Assembly (NCBI GenBank): GCA_004380135.1 | Contig: QXCR01000009.1 | Span: forward strand, 62,001-126,000 | Length of the DNA stretch: 64,000 nucleotides | Origin: Stemphylium vesicarium | Lineage: Eukaryota; Ascomycota; Dothideomycetes; Pleosporales; Pleosporaceae | Reading direction: 5' to 3' | In this document: positions 31,214 through 41,861 of the stretch, in pieces | How positions within the stretch are numbered: the first letter of the stretch is position 1 | Layout of the letters: each line of letters starts with the position of its first letter | Made by a program: the position numbers and the translations under genes | The notes under the pieces: model-generated | The model's database searches: none | What the model saw: only the letters and a program-made list of their open reading frames with translations | What the model was told of the DNA's origin: nothing

Positions 31214-31852
31214 ATGATTCCCACTACCGTCATCCTCGCCTTCATCTCTCTCGGCGCCGCTCTCCCCCTCCCCGGTGCTCCCAGGGCCGGCCCCTTCGTG
31301 ATCTCGGGCTTTTCCAGCCTGCCTACCGCGACGCCGGTTTCCAAGCCAGAAGCCAAAACAGGCGTCATCCCCTCAGCATGGCGCCACACACATGGCACTC
31401 TGACCGTGCCTGGCGAATCCTCTTCCGCGCCCACGGTAACCACCACCGCCGCGGCCAGCAAGACCAACATCAAGAGCTTCGCCACCTCTTTCACCTCTGC
31501 TACTAGCGCGGCTATCACCGCTAGTGCTACTACCATCTCCGTTGCCGCCGCGACCACCGCTGCTTCGGCCTCCGCCAACATCGGCGACATGGTCTTGCAT
31601 GCCAGGCACAACACGTGCCGCAATTTTTGCAAGGTCAATCCGTGGATCTGCCCGTACTGCATCCCGGGTGAAGAGACAAATTTGAAGGAGGTAGCCTACA
31701 AGAGGGCTGAGCAGACTGCTGAGGGTAAAGATCCCCAGCTAGAGGCTTTGCCGGCAAAGGGAAGGCCTTGGCAACCCGAGGATGACGAGGATAATGGTGA
31801 TTGGCAGTATGAGATGGGAGACTGTATCCCTGGATTTAGCTGGGGATGCTAA
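31214..31852 (+). CDS. small secreted cysteine-rich protein, candidate effector
   Basis: An intronless 212-residue frame. The signal peptide MIPTTVILAFISLGAALPLP is followed by a Ser/Thr/Ala-rich middle (about 55-125) that is probably O-glycosylated or disordered. A C-terminal segment contains six Cys in two clusters (CRNFCKVNPWICPYC and DCIPGFSWGC). Between them are a Lys-Arg pair (VAYKRAEQT), a possible Kex2 site, and a very acidic stretch (PEDDEDNGD). The combination of signal peptide, small size, clustered Cys and no known domain is how candidate apoplastic effectors are recognised. It is equally compatible with a wall or antimicrobial protein. The family is unknown to me. It is flanked by gene-poor DNA. 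Confidence 0.8.
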   Translation: MIPTTVILAFISLGAALPLPGAPRAGPFVISGFSSLPTATPVSKPEAKTGVIPSAWRHTHGTLTVPGESSSAPTVTTTAAASKTNIKSFATSFTSATSAAITASATTISVAAATTAASASANIGDMVLHARHNTCRNFCKVNPWICPYCIPGEETNLKEVAYKRAEQTAEGKDPQLEALPAKGRPWQPEDDEDNGDWQYEMGDCIPGFSWGC

Positions 31853-32139
31853 GGGTACAGTGTTAGCACTGTAGTTGTCAGGCTGGGGTTAGGAATGGAG
31901 AAGGAGGAGTGGGCTTCGGGGGTATTGTAATTGCCAGGCTGCCTTATCATGGCATTGTTTTCTTTGGCGTCTGGGACTGACGTATTTACCTAACTACGGC
32001 ATACTATTTTTGGTTTTCCTCGGAGTTTGGGTTGTTTGTAGTTGCCTTGGTGCTTCACAATGGAGCTGACTATCAAGTCTTGATACCATGAAGCACTTCG
32101 CGCTACCGTCTTGTATACTAGAAAATGAAGCTATCGAGC

Positions 32140-33138
32140 TCACTTCTTCGCCTTCTCTGCTTCCAATGTGTCCTTAATCGGCTGTAACATGTTCGTGATG
32201 AATGCTTCGTCAATGTCCTGTCCTGCGCCCTTGGCCTTTGGTGGCTCCACACCCCATTCTGGTATGAGTCGCGTTCCGTCCAACGTAAGCTCTAGCACAC
32301 TACCACACACAAATTCCTTCTTCTGCAATAGCTTCAGGAGATGCGTCGCACAGGTTTCTGGTGTCAAAGCCTTCTCTGGGGTAACAGAGAACTGCTTTAC
32401 CTTGGAGGCATCCATCAAGGGCGTCAGCACGCCTCCAGGACAGAGAGTTGTAATCTTGACTCCGGTCAGAGGCTCGCTAGCCGTTAAGGATTTGACGAAT
32501 CCGACAATCGCATGCTTCGTTGCACAGTACATAGGTGCAGCCAGGTTGCCTGAGATTCCTGCTACTGATGACTGCGTGAGGTCAGTTTAATAATTCCTTC
32601 AACCTCATTCAACGTAATAAGCGGGAATGCGCATCAACCACAACTTACGATGATGCAAACACTCGTCCTCTTCCCTCTCCCTAGACTCTTCCTTATTGCT
32701 AACCTTGTCAACTTGATGGGGTGATTGACATTAACATCGACCTGCATATACCCCTCGTCCTGTTCAGGATCCTGCCAGAAATTGGAAAAGGGTGGGTCGA
32801 AGAGTCCAGCGCAGATGGCATATGCATCCGGCACATCTCTCCATTTCTTTTCACATGTATCGAAAAGCTTATTGAAGTCGGCCCAGCGCGTCACATCCGA
32901 TTGCACGTAGATGATATTCTCTTTGTCGGCTGCGAAGGTGTCGAAGTCGGATGTCGTCTTGAGGTCTGCAACAAGAATACGCGCACCAAGCGCATGGGCT
33001 TGTTTCGTTACATTGAGACCAATGCCTTCAAATCGTTAGGAATCAGATGTAGGCTTTCAATGGAACGAGCGTACCTGATGCGCCTCCCGTGATAAGGAGG
33101 ATCTTTCCGTCATTCAGCGGCTGATCGATCGACGTCAT
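32140..33138 (-). CDS. short-chain dehydrogenase/reductase (SDR) 1
   Basis: Three exons: 33138-33075, 33025-32649 and 32571-32140, with introns of 49 and 77 bp (33026-33074 and 32572-32648); 290 residues. The first intron splits the nucleotide-binding motif TGGASG-IGLNV (T-G-x3-G-I-G). Then come ARILVADL, where the Asp after the second beta strand suggests NAD(H) preference, YAICAGLF (the NAG-like position, with C for N), the catalytic Ser in VCIISSVAGISG, and Y-C-A-T-K (Y-x3-K). The C-terminal half (CPGGVLTPL) fits the 15-hydroxyprostaglandin-dehydrogenase-like branch of classical SDRs. The protein oxidises or reduces a hydroxyl/keto group of an unknown substrate in the cytosol. It lies on the same strand as the EthD-like gene and a second SDR. 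Confidence 0.9.
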
Positions 33139-33802
33139 CTTGAGTCAGACTCTTGCGATCCAAGCTGGTGCCGGTGAGACTATTTGAAACAGAATTTTCG
33201 AAGCGCACAGGATCCCGGGTATCGACTGCAGTACGTGGGCGCCACTTTATAAAGCAGCGGGTAACAGCTCCCGAGCCAGCCACCGAGTAACGCCGGTTCT
33301 CGAGATGAGGGGCATCGTAGCGCCGGACGCGATGGGGCGGTTGCTGCCGTCCCGCTAGCATTGCATCGAGCAAATTATCTGCGGCCATTTGAGGTGGAGT
33401 TGTTGCTTTTGTTCGTGATGGCGGGCCAGCTGCGAAGATGAGTGGAGGGTCACAGCTCCTTATGTATGACGCCCTTACATACCACTCGGCTGCGCATGGC
33501 AGCCTTGATCGTGCCTTTTTGAAGAATATGATGAAGCTATGTTTCTCTCGTCTACTTCCTATAACGTTTGGGTTGATGTTTGGTGATGAGACCTCGATGT
33601 TTGGGCAGTGGACGCCGCTGCATGTGGAACAGGCGGGCAGCAGATTAGTGCTTCCGAAAGCGGCGGTGCGTCATCGACCCTGCATTACTCCCCCAGCACA
33701 CCAAATGCAACTTCGAATCCAGAGTGGGTCAGAGAAACACTATCGCATCTGCAGAAGAAGCCTCGCATTCCTGCACGACGTTATGCGGATGAGAAAGACC
33801 AT
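33139..33802. other. spacer between SDR 1 and the EthD-like gene
   Basis: About 660 bases. It holds the SDR 1 promoter with a TATA box and the 3' flank of the EthD-like gene. Plus-strand frames at 33438-33806 show no motif. Confidence 0.45.
33246..33253 (-). promoter_or_regulatory. TATA box of SDR 1
   Basis: TTTATAAA about 110 bases upstream of the ATG at 33138, in a plausible position for a fungal TATA element. Confidence 0.5.
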
Positions 33803-34298
33803 CTAAAACTTTCTCACATGCTCCTTTACCACTTCCCCGCCTTCGATAACAACAACCTCAACCCCGACCATGGCTCTCAAACTATCGGTATCGAAAAGAT
33901 ATTTTTCGTCTTTCTTGACAACTTCTGCGTAAAACGGATCTTCATAAGCCTTCTCAAAATCCTCATACTTCCTCACCCAAAAGTCCGCCATGCCGTCATG
34001 CGCCAGCGTAGGCAGGGCAGCAAGGGCTTTATGCGCAGACGAGGTATGGTACTGTATCCTATCAGTTGATTCATCTCCTTAAACATTGAGCGCTTTGATG
34101 CACTGCAAGAGGTATGTGGAGCATAGTGTAAGAGGAACGGTGACGGACCTGAACGTATTTCACGATACCGTGGCGTTGAAGCCATGATGTGATCAAGGGA
34201 CCATGCTTGTTTTTCCAATGGTCATTGAACTCATCTTCAGAGAGTATGGGGTTGCGATTCGCAAAGACGGTAATGCGAATTAGTTGTTCGGTCGACAT
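33803..34298 (-). CDS. EthD-domain-like dimeric alpha-beta barrel protein
   Basis: Exon 1 is 34298-34149 and exon 2 is 34051-33803, with a 97-bp intron (34052-34148; GTCCGT donor, CAG acceptor) at phase 0; 132 residues. The pattern IRITVFANRNP, LSEDEFNDHWKNKHGPL, then after the splice YHTSSAHKAL and DGMADFWVR is characteristic of fungal EthD-like proteins (H-W...H-G-P core). Members are small ferredoxin-like barrels. Some act in aromatic polyketide tailoring, for example anthrone oxygenation or decarboxylation, and others have no known role. A catalytic role here is inferred only from family and from the two SDR neighbours on the same strand. Confidence 0.85.
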
Positions 34299-34514
34299 TT
34301 TGGATGCCTGGGGTGTGAAGGAGTAGGGATATGTCGCAATGCTACCTTTGAGCTACTTAGAACATGTAAGTGGCGGTTAGCCTCAATATCATGGCTCATG
34401 AGCATATTGAGTTGCCGGATCTAGCGGCTCTAGTGATGACATCATGGTTGTTCGAGCACTGCAAACTAACAAACATCAGATGCCGACAAATTTCGATTCT
34501 GCGAACAGTTGCAT

Positions 34515-35319
34515 CTAGCAATACCAGCCACCATCGATGGGCATCGCATTGCCCGTAATGAAAGAAGAAGCATCACAGATCAGGAATTCAACAAGAGGCG
34601 GCACCTCCTTCTGGTCTGCTGCTCGTCCAAGCGGTAGCCACGAGTAGTCGACCTCCGACCCTATGATGTCGTAAGCGTTTCTCAGCATCGGTGTATCAAT
34701 CGGTCCTCTGCTCATAATTAGCTGAGATACGTGATTTGGCAAGCAGCTTTGTGGTCACTTACGGGCAGAAGCAGTTCACCCTAATCTTCTTCGGACCCAG
34801 TTCCTTCGCTGCGGATCTCGTCATTCCCACGACAGCGTGCTTGGAAGCCGAGTAAGCAAGCTGCTTCGGGGCCCCGATGAGACCAAGGATACTCGCCGCG
34901 TTGACGATTGAGCTTCCCTCGTTCATATGCGGGACTTGAGCCCGCAAACAATTCCGCAACCCGACAACATTGACGCCCATGATAAAGTCCCAGTCATCGT
35001 CTTCCACATCTTGAATCTCAGCTACGCTGCTCTGGCGACCAATGACCCCCGCGAGGTTTGCTGCACCGTCAAGTTTGCCGAATTTCTCGACTGTCGCGGC
35101 GATCCAGTTCTCGACATCCGCACGCTTGCTGACATCCACTACTTGGGCCATGACCTCTGCGCCCGACTCCTTGAGCGATGCTTCCAGCTCTTTCAGTCGC
35201 TTTTCCTGGACGTCGGCGAGGGAAAGTTTCGCGCCCTTGCTGGCAAAGAGACGCGCGGTCTCTAGGCCCATTCCGGACGCCGCTCCTGTTATAACGATGA
35301 CTCTGTCTTTGATGGACAT
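34515..35319 (-). CDS. short-chain dehydrogenase/reductase (SDR) 2
   Basis: Exon 1 is 35319-34763 and exon 2 is 34707-34515, with a 55-bp intron (34708-34762) inside NCFCP-GPIDTPML; 249 residues. Motifs: VIVITGAASGMGLETA (T-G-x3-G-x-G), LSLADV (Asp at the cofactor-selecting position, suggesting NAD), NLAGVIG, NAASILG (catalytic Ser), YSASK (Y-x3-K) and a C-terminal GGWYC. An in-frame ATG at 35370 is rejected as start because a TATAAAAG box lies at 35371-35378, directly in front of it. The first ATG that can be in the mRNA is at 35319 (MSIKDRVIV). Classical cytosolic SDR; substrate unknown. Confidence 0.9.
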
Positions 35320-35370
35320 GGTGCGGTTCTGGGAATACGTAGGGCGATCTCTCCTCGAGAAGCTCCCCAT

Positions 35371-35378
35371 CTTTTATA
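35371..35378 (-). promoter_or_regulatory. TATA box that decides the SDR 2 start
   Basis: TATAAAAG on the minus strand sits 52 bases from the ATG at 35319. It directly abuts an alternative ATG at 35370, which would therefore be upstream of transcription initiation. Confidence 0.65.
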
Positions 35379-36338
35379 CTATGCCGCGCATGACTCGAAT
35401 TGACTTCGCATCGACTCTTCCACGACCACTCCTTGCGTTGAACATCGCTTCCGCTACTAGCTCAACAACTCAAGTGGGTATCGGCCTTATGCTACGGTCC
35501 GACATCGCGAATCGATTGGAATACTTCATCCTGCATCCGATGTTTGGCAAAGGGAACACCTTTCCCGGTATAATCTCGGTTAATAGCACTGAGGCGTAGT
35601 AGTGCAATGCGCAGCATCCGGACATGCGGTGAGACTACTTCCAACCGCAATGAAGCATCAACGACAGCTGTCAATTCAAACAGCCGCAGCGCTTATTCTA
35701 AAATAGTACGCAAGTTCTGCTCAGGTTGAGGGTTATGAGTGGAGAGCTGGGGAGGGGTCGCCCATAACTCAGCAGCGTCCTGGTAGCGACGATCCCCCTC
35801 TCCTGCACCTTTTCGATCCGCGAGCTTCACCCCCACTCTGCAGTCATACCAATTGTATCTATTAGGTCTATACGCCCAAGACACTAATTTTGGCTCTATA
35901 GTGGAAACGGGAAAAAAGATGAATAGATCGGCTGTAACTGACCGCAAACTTCAATCGACAGCATTGAAGCTCTTATCGTTGTGACTGTAAATATCATCAT
36001 ATCCACAGTTCCGATACAGCATACACTTTCTTCTCCAGAACTGCCCGCTCATCATGCGCCCTTCATATATTGCGGACTTGGTCATTACATTCGCCACCGC
36101 ACAGGACTTGATTAATCTGGGGGACGTAGAGGTGGATGTTGAGGTGGGAGTGTTTGCATGAGCTTGGGGCTTGTTTTTGAGTAGAGCGGTGGGGTAGTAG
36201 CGGTCCTGTATGACGGGCCAGGGAGTTTTAGGACATATTAGAATGGAATTGTATATGGTATCATTATCCGTGATCGCGTGACCGTGTATCTATCCGTCCA
36301 TATGTATATGTCCCCACTACCTATCGACATCTACCACC
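35379..36338. other. intergenic spacer
   Basis: About 960 bases upstream of SDR 2 and downstream of the sirtuin. Short frames only. No repeat or RNA gene recognised. Confidence 0.4.
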
Positions 36339-37617
36339 TCAAAGCGAAGGCTTCTTCATGTGCGGAAATACATGTCCTAAGCCAGTATCAGGGCTGGCGA
36401 CCGGCGCCATAGTCCTCGATTCTGGGTCGCTATTTGGCTGCAACCTAGATTTAGGCTTTTCCTCAACATCCTCTTCTTGTTTCCTCGCCAATTTATTATC
36501 GACATGGTTCTCCAACCATTCATGCTGAGCCTTGCCCATTCTCAAGTTCTCGTCGACCTCTCTCGTGAGCTTCTCGACTTGATCTTCAAGCAATTCATCG
36601 CGGCTTTTCTTCACAGGCTCCTCCTTTGGTGCCAAGGGGTCTTCAGCTGGCGCGGTTGTAGCCCAAAGCGCTTCTAGCTCTTCCAGCCACCCACATGCTT
36701 CAGCCAATTTCCTCACACCGCCGTCGCAGTCTTCCAACAGTAACACATCGTCGGCTCTGCCTCCCATGTCGCCTACTTTCTCCGAGTTTATCAATAGCCG
36801 TGGTGTTGCGTCTTCGCAGAGCTGCGGTAGCGAGGCGAAGGGGTGGACGGAGAGCGAGGTGCCCATTACGATGCAAAGATCGGCTTGCGCGGGGAGATCG
36901 CGGTTGTCGAAGAAGGTGGACGGGAGCTGTTCGCCGAAGAAGACGATTTCGGGTTTGACGAGGCCGTTGCAGTCGCTGTCGACGCAGTGGGGGACAGACT
37001 TGGAGTGGATGGCATCGTGCATGCGCTCTTTGGGGTAGGGTTTCTTGCAGTCGATGCAACATTGTCTGAGAAACGTCAGTCTACAAGATGCAATGATCAA
37101 GTACTTAGTGTATTACGTCGCGAAACTGCCGTGCGCCTCTATTATCTTATCGCCGGGTACTCCGGCCTCGCGCTCAAGGCAGTCAATATTCTGGGTGAAC
37201 AGCTTCAGCAGAAGCCCTTTTTGGTGCAGCAGAGTTATGAACGAGTGTGTTATGGTCGGCCTGAACTTTCCGGGGTATAGTTCTTGGGCGAGGGTATAGA
37301 AGGGCTCGGGGTTGTTGCGGAAGAAGCCAATGTCGAAGACGGCCTCGGGATAGGGCAGGTTCAGACGCGCGAGGTTGGCGTAGAGCCCCGTGTCCGGTGA
37401 TCGAAAGTCGGGTATACCTGCTGAGGTACTTATCCCTGCGCCTGTCTACCCACTGTTAGCCACCTTGACTGTGTCGGGACGCGTGGAAACTTACCATGAC
37501 AACAATCTTCTGTGCCCGGCCATCCTTTATGTACTGCGCCAAAGCCTCAAGCGTGCGCGCCTTGAGCGTTTGCGGCGGCGCATCTGGGTCGACTACTCTC
37601 GACTCGTCCTGGCCCAT
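36339..37617 (-). CDS. HST2: NAD-dependent protein deacetylase of the HST2/SIRT2 class
   Basis: Three exons: 37617-37495, 37445-37117 and 37065-36339, with introns of 49 and 51 bp (37446-37494 and 37066-37116); 392 residues. Motifs in order: MTGAGISTSAGIPDFRSP (NAD loop), TQNIDCLE, EAHGSF (catalytic His), zinc ligands CIDC and CVDSDC, KPEIVFFGE, GTSLSVHPF and LLINSEK. The C-terminal 100 residues form a charged coiled-coil tail (RDELLEDQVEKLTREVDE) typical of Hst2 relatives. It deacetylates histone and non-histone lysines using NAD, mostly from the cytosol with nuclear access. In filamentous fungi such sirtuins can influence secondary metabolism; that link to the neighbouring SDR/EthD genes is not shown here. 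Confidence 0.93.
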
Positions 37618-38121
37618 TTTGCCTCGTTTGCCTTTGCCTCTGCCTTTACGACCCTTCTCGCCGTTGCGCCACGGCCTGTCCTGTTGCGCCTGTTGGCGAT
37701 GGGCTTTGTGCTTTCGTCCTATGTTGAAGAAGTTGAAACGGGGGCTATGGTGGGTTGTAATATAGCGGCGTGCGATCGACGTGGCCGTGGAACAGACGAG
37801 TTGAGCGTGTCGCATGCGATGTTGCGCAACATTATGCTGCCCCGCCGCCGAATTATTATTTCTCGGGGGTCCGAACGAGTCACTGCGTCATGCCAAGGCC
37901 GGAACATGACTGGCGGTTTCACTGCATACTCCCTGATCCCATCTTCATTATCTTCATCAATTCAATTTTATGTCTTATACGTGATGGAAAACCCTTTTAC
38001 GATATTGGATTTCTAAATCCCTCAATAACGACATTGCGAGTTCACATATATACAGCTACCAAATTCACGGCATCGACCTCAAAGCAGTAATGGGATTAGA
38101 TTGCGATGTGCAGTGCTTGTT
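37618..38121. other. intergenic spacer
   Basis: About 500 bases containing the sirtuin promoter and the 3' flank of the coactosin gene. A long plus-strand frame (37390-38016) overlaps the antisense of sirtuin exon 1 and is a shadow. Confidence 0.45.
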
Positions 38122-38976
38122 CTAATAGTTTGTTGTTTGCCGATCATCTACATTACATGGTCAGCCATCTCACTTCTCATTTGCAAGCATTGCAGTGAGA
38201 GGATATCATTTGAACACTTACAGTTTGCACCCATGGCCTTCCTCAACTTCAACGTCACAGCCTCAGCGTCAAGGTCCTTCTTGTCCCCCGTCTGGATCTC
38301 AACCGCATACGTCCTGATGACCTGTTTCACCTGTCCGCTTTGGAAACTCATCTTGGCTTTACGCATGACTTTGGTTTGGGGACCTGTGCCACCATGTCAA
38401 TCTCAACATCTCTATATTTCCAACAAGACTCGGACACGTGGAGGCAACATGAATTGCACGCAAAAAACTACAATGGGGACATACCTTGCCAGACGACAAA
38501 AGCGAACTTGACACGCTCACTATACTCGTCGTTTCCTAACTTCATCCGCACATAGGCATATGCGGCTTCGTCGTCGCCTAGGCTCTCTGTCATTTCGGCA
38601 ATCTCCCCGGTACCCGTACCAGCGAGTTTCAGGTTGTCCGACGTTGCGGATGCATACTGTTACCAGTTGTTAGCACGCGAGTATTGCGGGATCCTGGTAG
38701 AGGAGTTGGATTGGGTCCATTTCATCAACGGTAACAAGTGCATCTCGTAAAGCATGTTACAGGGTAATGTTCGGATTAAATCAGTGCTTGCAGAATGACT
38801 GCAGACACAATTGGTGCTTGGAGGTGTGACAGGGTGGCTGCAGCAAGCAGCAAGTCGTGTTACGGTGAGCTACGCACCTTTAAGATAAGCCACGTTGTCT
38901 CCGATTTGTCCGAGCGTACATCTTCATACGCTTGTGCGATATCGGGGTCGTTGAGGATGTCGGCTGCGGCAGGCAT
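38122..38976 (-). CDS. coactosin-like ADF-H domain actin-binding protein
   Basis: Four exons: 38976-38878, 38656-38485, 38383-38222 and 38147-38122, with introns of 221, 101 and 74 bp; 152 residues. The chain starts MPAAADILNDPDIAQAYEDV and then continues SDKSETTWLILK, EAAYAYVRMKLGNDE, SERVKFAFVVWQG, KAKMSFQSGQVKQVI and YAVEIQTGDKKDLD. This is the coactosin branch of the ADF-homology family. The last exon contributes only nine codons (ending DRQTTNY) and was included because the splice keeps frame and removes a run-on tail. The first intron is unusually long for this window. Expected function: cytosolic binding of F-actin. Confidence 0.92.
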
Positions 38977-40364
38977 GGTGATCTTCTTCTGTGCTAATGT
39001 TTCGTTTCCAGTTTGAGCGAAGCGTGTCGGGATGTCACCGAGACAGGGATTGGAAAAGTCACGGAAAGGAAAAAGGATGAGGAAGTTGGGGATTCAGGGT
39101 CCCGAAGCTAATTGCGGCTAGTGCGGGGCCAGACCCATTGAATGCGTGGGCCAATGGAGAAACCGATGGTGGGGTCCTTGGGACTCTTGAGGCGGTCGGG
39201 AATACGCGATACGTCTTTTGCACACCACGTGAAGATTATCCGCCATCAATCTTGTTGTTACGCTATCCACGACGATGGAGGAGTTGTCTACGGGTCCATG
39301 TATTCAAGGCGCGCAAAGTCATCCGCAAGCTGGAGACCCAGTCCTAATCGATCGCAACCAAGATCGAGCAAGCAGAAACACGCGAGCATTGAACCTGTTC
39401 AGCATTTGAAAGCGCGAAGCTGTCTCGACCACTCGCACACTGGAATCGAAGGACCCAAACGCACAAACCAAAACAGCTTGTCAAGGACATGGAGCGGTAA
39501 AATTGACATGTTCGGGATCTGCTAGCAAACTGCGAGTCGGTGGCTGCCTCGACGGGAATTGGTATGGTGTCAACGTCCGCGGAGACGTCTCACGTGACGT
39601 CGCGACAAGCCTTCTATGGCTTCGGCGCGCAAAGCCGGCGGAATTGGCCGGCTCGCGGTTGTTGGTAGACATTTCGTCTCACATGCAGGAGCCGATGCAG
39701 GGCAACCAGGTCACAATGAGTAAACAAGCGACGGTAGAAGAGGAGAGAAGCGAGAGAACCAAGTTTCGCGCACATGGTTCTGGGTGCGAGGGCTGAAATG
39801 AGCTGATGCTTCGGGCGCGCGCTACACCCCGCGGACCATTCGTTGATGCCTCTCGGTGCCCAAAGCACTGCGTGAATGAAACGATCGAGAGTTGCAAAGC
39901 ATGCAATTGCTCCAGGAGATGCCAGCGCATAGCAAGAAGAAATACGAATGTCGCGATGGATGCGTGGTGTTGTGTTGATCATTGTTGATCATGGACAGCC
40001 TCCTGATTATTGGGCCCAGCCACCACAGGAAATCAGCGGAATTGCATCATTGCGTCGTCGTCAAGCAGCGCAATGCCGTGTCAAATCTCACCGAGCCTGA
40101 CCCTGCTTCCCCTTCAATCCTTCTTGGGTCTTCTTCTCGGCATACGCGCAGTTGCATCCCCTTCTCGTCACTCTTTGGCATCCTGTGCTGTGTAGCAAAT
40201 TGATCTACCTCCCCCCACAGCTAGCGTCGGCTCCCTCGGTCAACAAGACGCAGGAACTGCTGTTCCCCCGGACGACCCAGGCCAAACACACCCGAAGCCC
40301 AGCAGGAAGACATCGCTGTCAGCGCGCATCGTCGCGGCATCGTCGCATACTGCCAATTCCAACC
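38977..40364. other. 1.4-kb divergent intergenic region
   Basis: Lies between the starts of the coactosin gene (minus) and the single-pass membrane protein gene (plus), so it carries both promoters. CT-rich tracts near 40080-40200 precede the plus-strand start. No convincing additional gene: frames here overlap and lack motifs. Confidence 0.5.
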
Positions 40365-40976
40365 ATGCCGGCCTTTCGTGAGCCCTTGGATGCCGTCGCC
40401 GCCCAAATTGACCGCATGGCTCCCCGCGACGCCCTCGTCACCCCTCGGCAGCCTCTCCTGGACACGCCCGCAATCGCGTTCGATGCGCCCAAGGCTGCCC
40501 CAATGGCAAAGCGACAGAACGTTATATACACCCAGCAGGGCATAATACCCACCTACTACGATCTGTCAGGACCCGAGCCAGGCACCGTTGTCGGCATCGT
40601 CCTAGGTAGTGTGGCTGGCTTTCTCCTAATCTGCTGGCTGCTGCAGTCGCTCGTAAACACGTCGCGGAGCCGCGGAACAATGACGGCAATGGCGGGAGAG
40701 GAGGAAATCGTAGTACGCAGGCCACGCCGCAACTCACACGGAGGCCGCTCGTCACGCCGGCGCTCCGAGGTGCGCGAGGTTAGCAGGAGCCCAAGGACAT
40801 CTGCTGGCCGATCCCGCTCACAAATCATCGTTGAGGAGAGGAGGCAACCAAGGCCCAGAAGCATCATCGTAGAAAACCGACATCGTGTTCCGGGAGATGA
40901 CGTAGTCGAGGTCATCGAGGAGCAGGAGGACTACCGTGAGAGGAGAGGAAGCAGAAAAGGGCCAGGCTACCGGTGA
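40365..40976 (+). CDS. single-pass membrane protein with basic Arg/Ser-rich tail
   Basis: The start MPAFREPLDAVAAQI at 40365 was preferred to an open extension back to 40152 that has leader-like composition. The protein has 203 residues: a polar N-terminus, one strong membrane helix at about 74-96 (GTVVGIVLGSVAGFLLICWL), then a highly basic tail with repeated RRRS and RSRS-like segments and an acidic EVIEEQED near the end. There is no signal peptide, so an N-out/C-in type III topology is plausible. A well-formed intron (40973-41026: GTGAGT donor, TACTAAT branch, TAG acceptor) starts inside the last codon. Spliced, the end is CGT-TAA at 41025-41030; unspliced it is CGG-TGA. Both give the same protein. 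Function unknown. Confidence 0.78.
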   Translation: MPAFREPLDAVAAQIDRMAPRDALVTPRQPLLDTPAIAFDAPKAAPMAKRQNVIYTQQGIIPTYYDLSGPEPGTVVGIVLGSVAGFLLICWLLQSLVNTSRSRGTMTAMAGEEEIVVRRPRRNSHGGRSSRRRSEVREVSRSPRTSAGRSRSQIIVEERRQPRPRSIIVENRHRVPGDDVVEVIEEQEDYRERRGSRKGPGYR

Positions 40977-41030
40977 GTGACTGGAACGCTGCACTGTAGC
41001 TATTCGCATCATACTAATACATCTAGTTAA

Positions 41031-41861
41031 GCCGGTACTAGAGGCTCTGTCATTGCTTCCGCTTCCGCATGTACTCGAAAATCCCCTAATCAACAATATT
41101 CTTATGTGCTGCCAACACCCATCGGCGCACCACGGATACCCGAGAAATACCCCATTTGCTTCTATACACTTCATGTCTTTACATTTTGCAGCTTGTTTCT
41201 GCTCATTTCCCTTCCATTTTGTACCATAATGCATTTCCCTAGCACCAGGCGTTCCGGCAGCGGCATTGAAACATGGTCCACGAAAGCTCTGGAGTTACGA
41301 ATATACAATACATCACGTGTTCCGAGGCATGCTTTTTGTTCGAGAAGGTGAGGCCTTAAGCTTAGTTTTTCGTGTTTGACGTTATCCGGTGGACGACACA
41401 CTGTGAAAGGAATCAAGTTCGTATACCCGCTAAGTTCCAAACGCTGTGACCAGACAACGCAGGACGTGCATGGCCTCGAGCATTGTGCAGATGTCTGTGA
41501 CCCGATGATGTTCCGATTGCTCCTTTCATACCGTAAACCGCCCCACTTGTAACCATGGAACGCCCGCATATTGTGAAAAGGCGTGCTTGGGAACAGCACC
41601 TACATAGTGCACGAGTGTTGCCCTACGTCAGGATCAGCACGCCCACCAGATGATAAGTAACCGTGGATCGCTTTCATCTCCTACTGACTACCGCGTTCAA
41701 ATTTACCGCCGACATTCCAAGCTTGAAAGTCCACCTGATCTCACCAACAAAGTTTCCCTTGCGTCAAAATTTGCACCAGACCCCCCTATCTTGATACACG
41801 AAGACAAGGTATAAGATCCCAGTGCACTCTACAGATTGCGCTCTGGCTGACCTATACATAG
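41031..41861. other. intergenic spacer
   Basis: About 830 bases with no supportable gene. It holds the 3' flank of the membrane protein gene and the promoter of the 2EXR-like gene. Confidence 0.4.

Noticed and set aside
35320..35370. N-terminal extension of SDR 2 from the ATG at 35370
   Set aside because: A TATAAAAG box directly abuts this ATG, so it is unlikely to be in the mRNA.
37390..38016. 208-residue plus-strand frame
   Set aside because: Antisense of sirtuin exon 1 and its promoter; the sirtuin motifs on the other strand are decisive.
40152..40364. N-terminal extension of the membrane protein from the ATG at 40152
   Set aside because: Composition is leader-like (His, Arg, Pro rich), and the ATG at 40365 has a better context and a sensible protein start.
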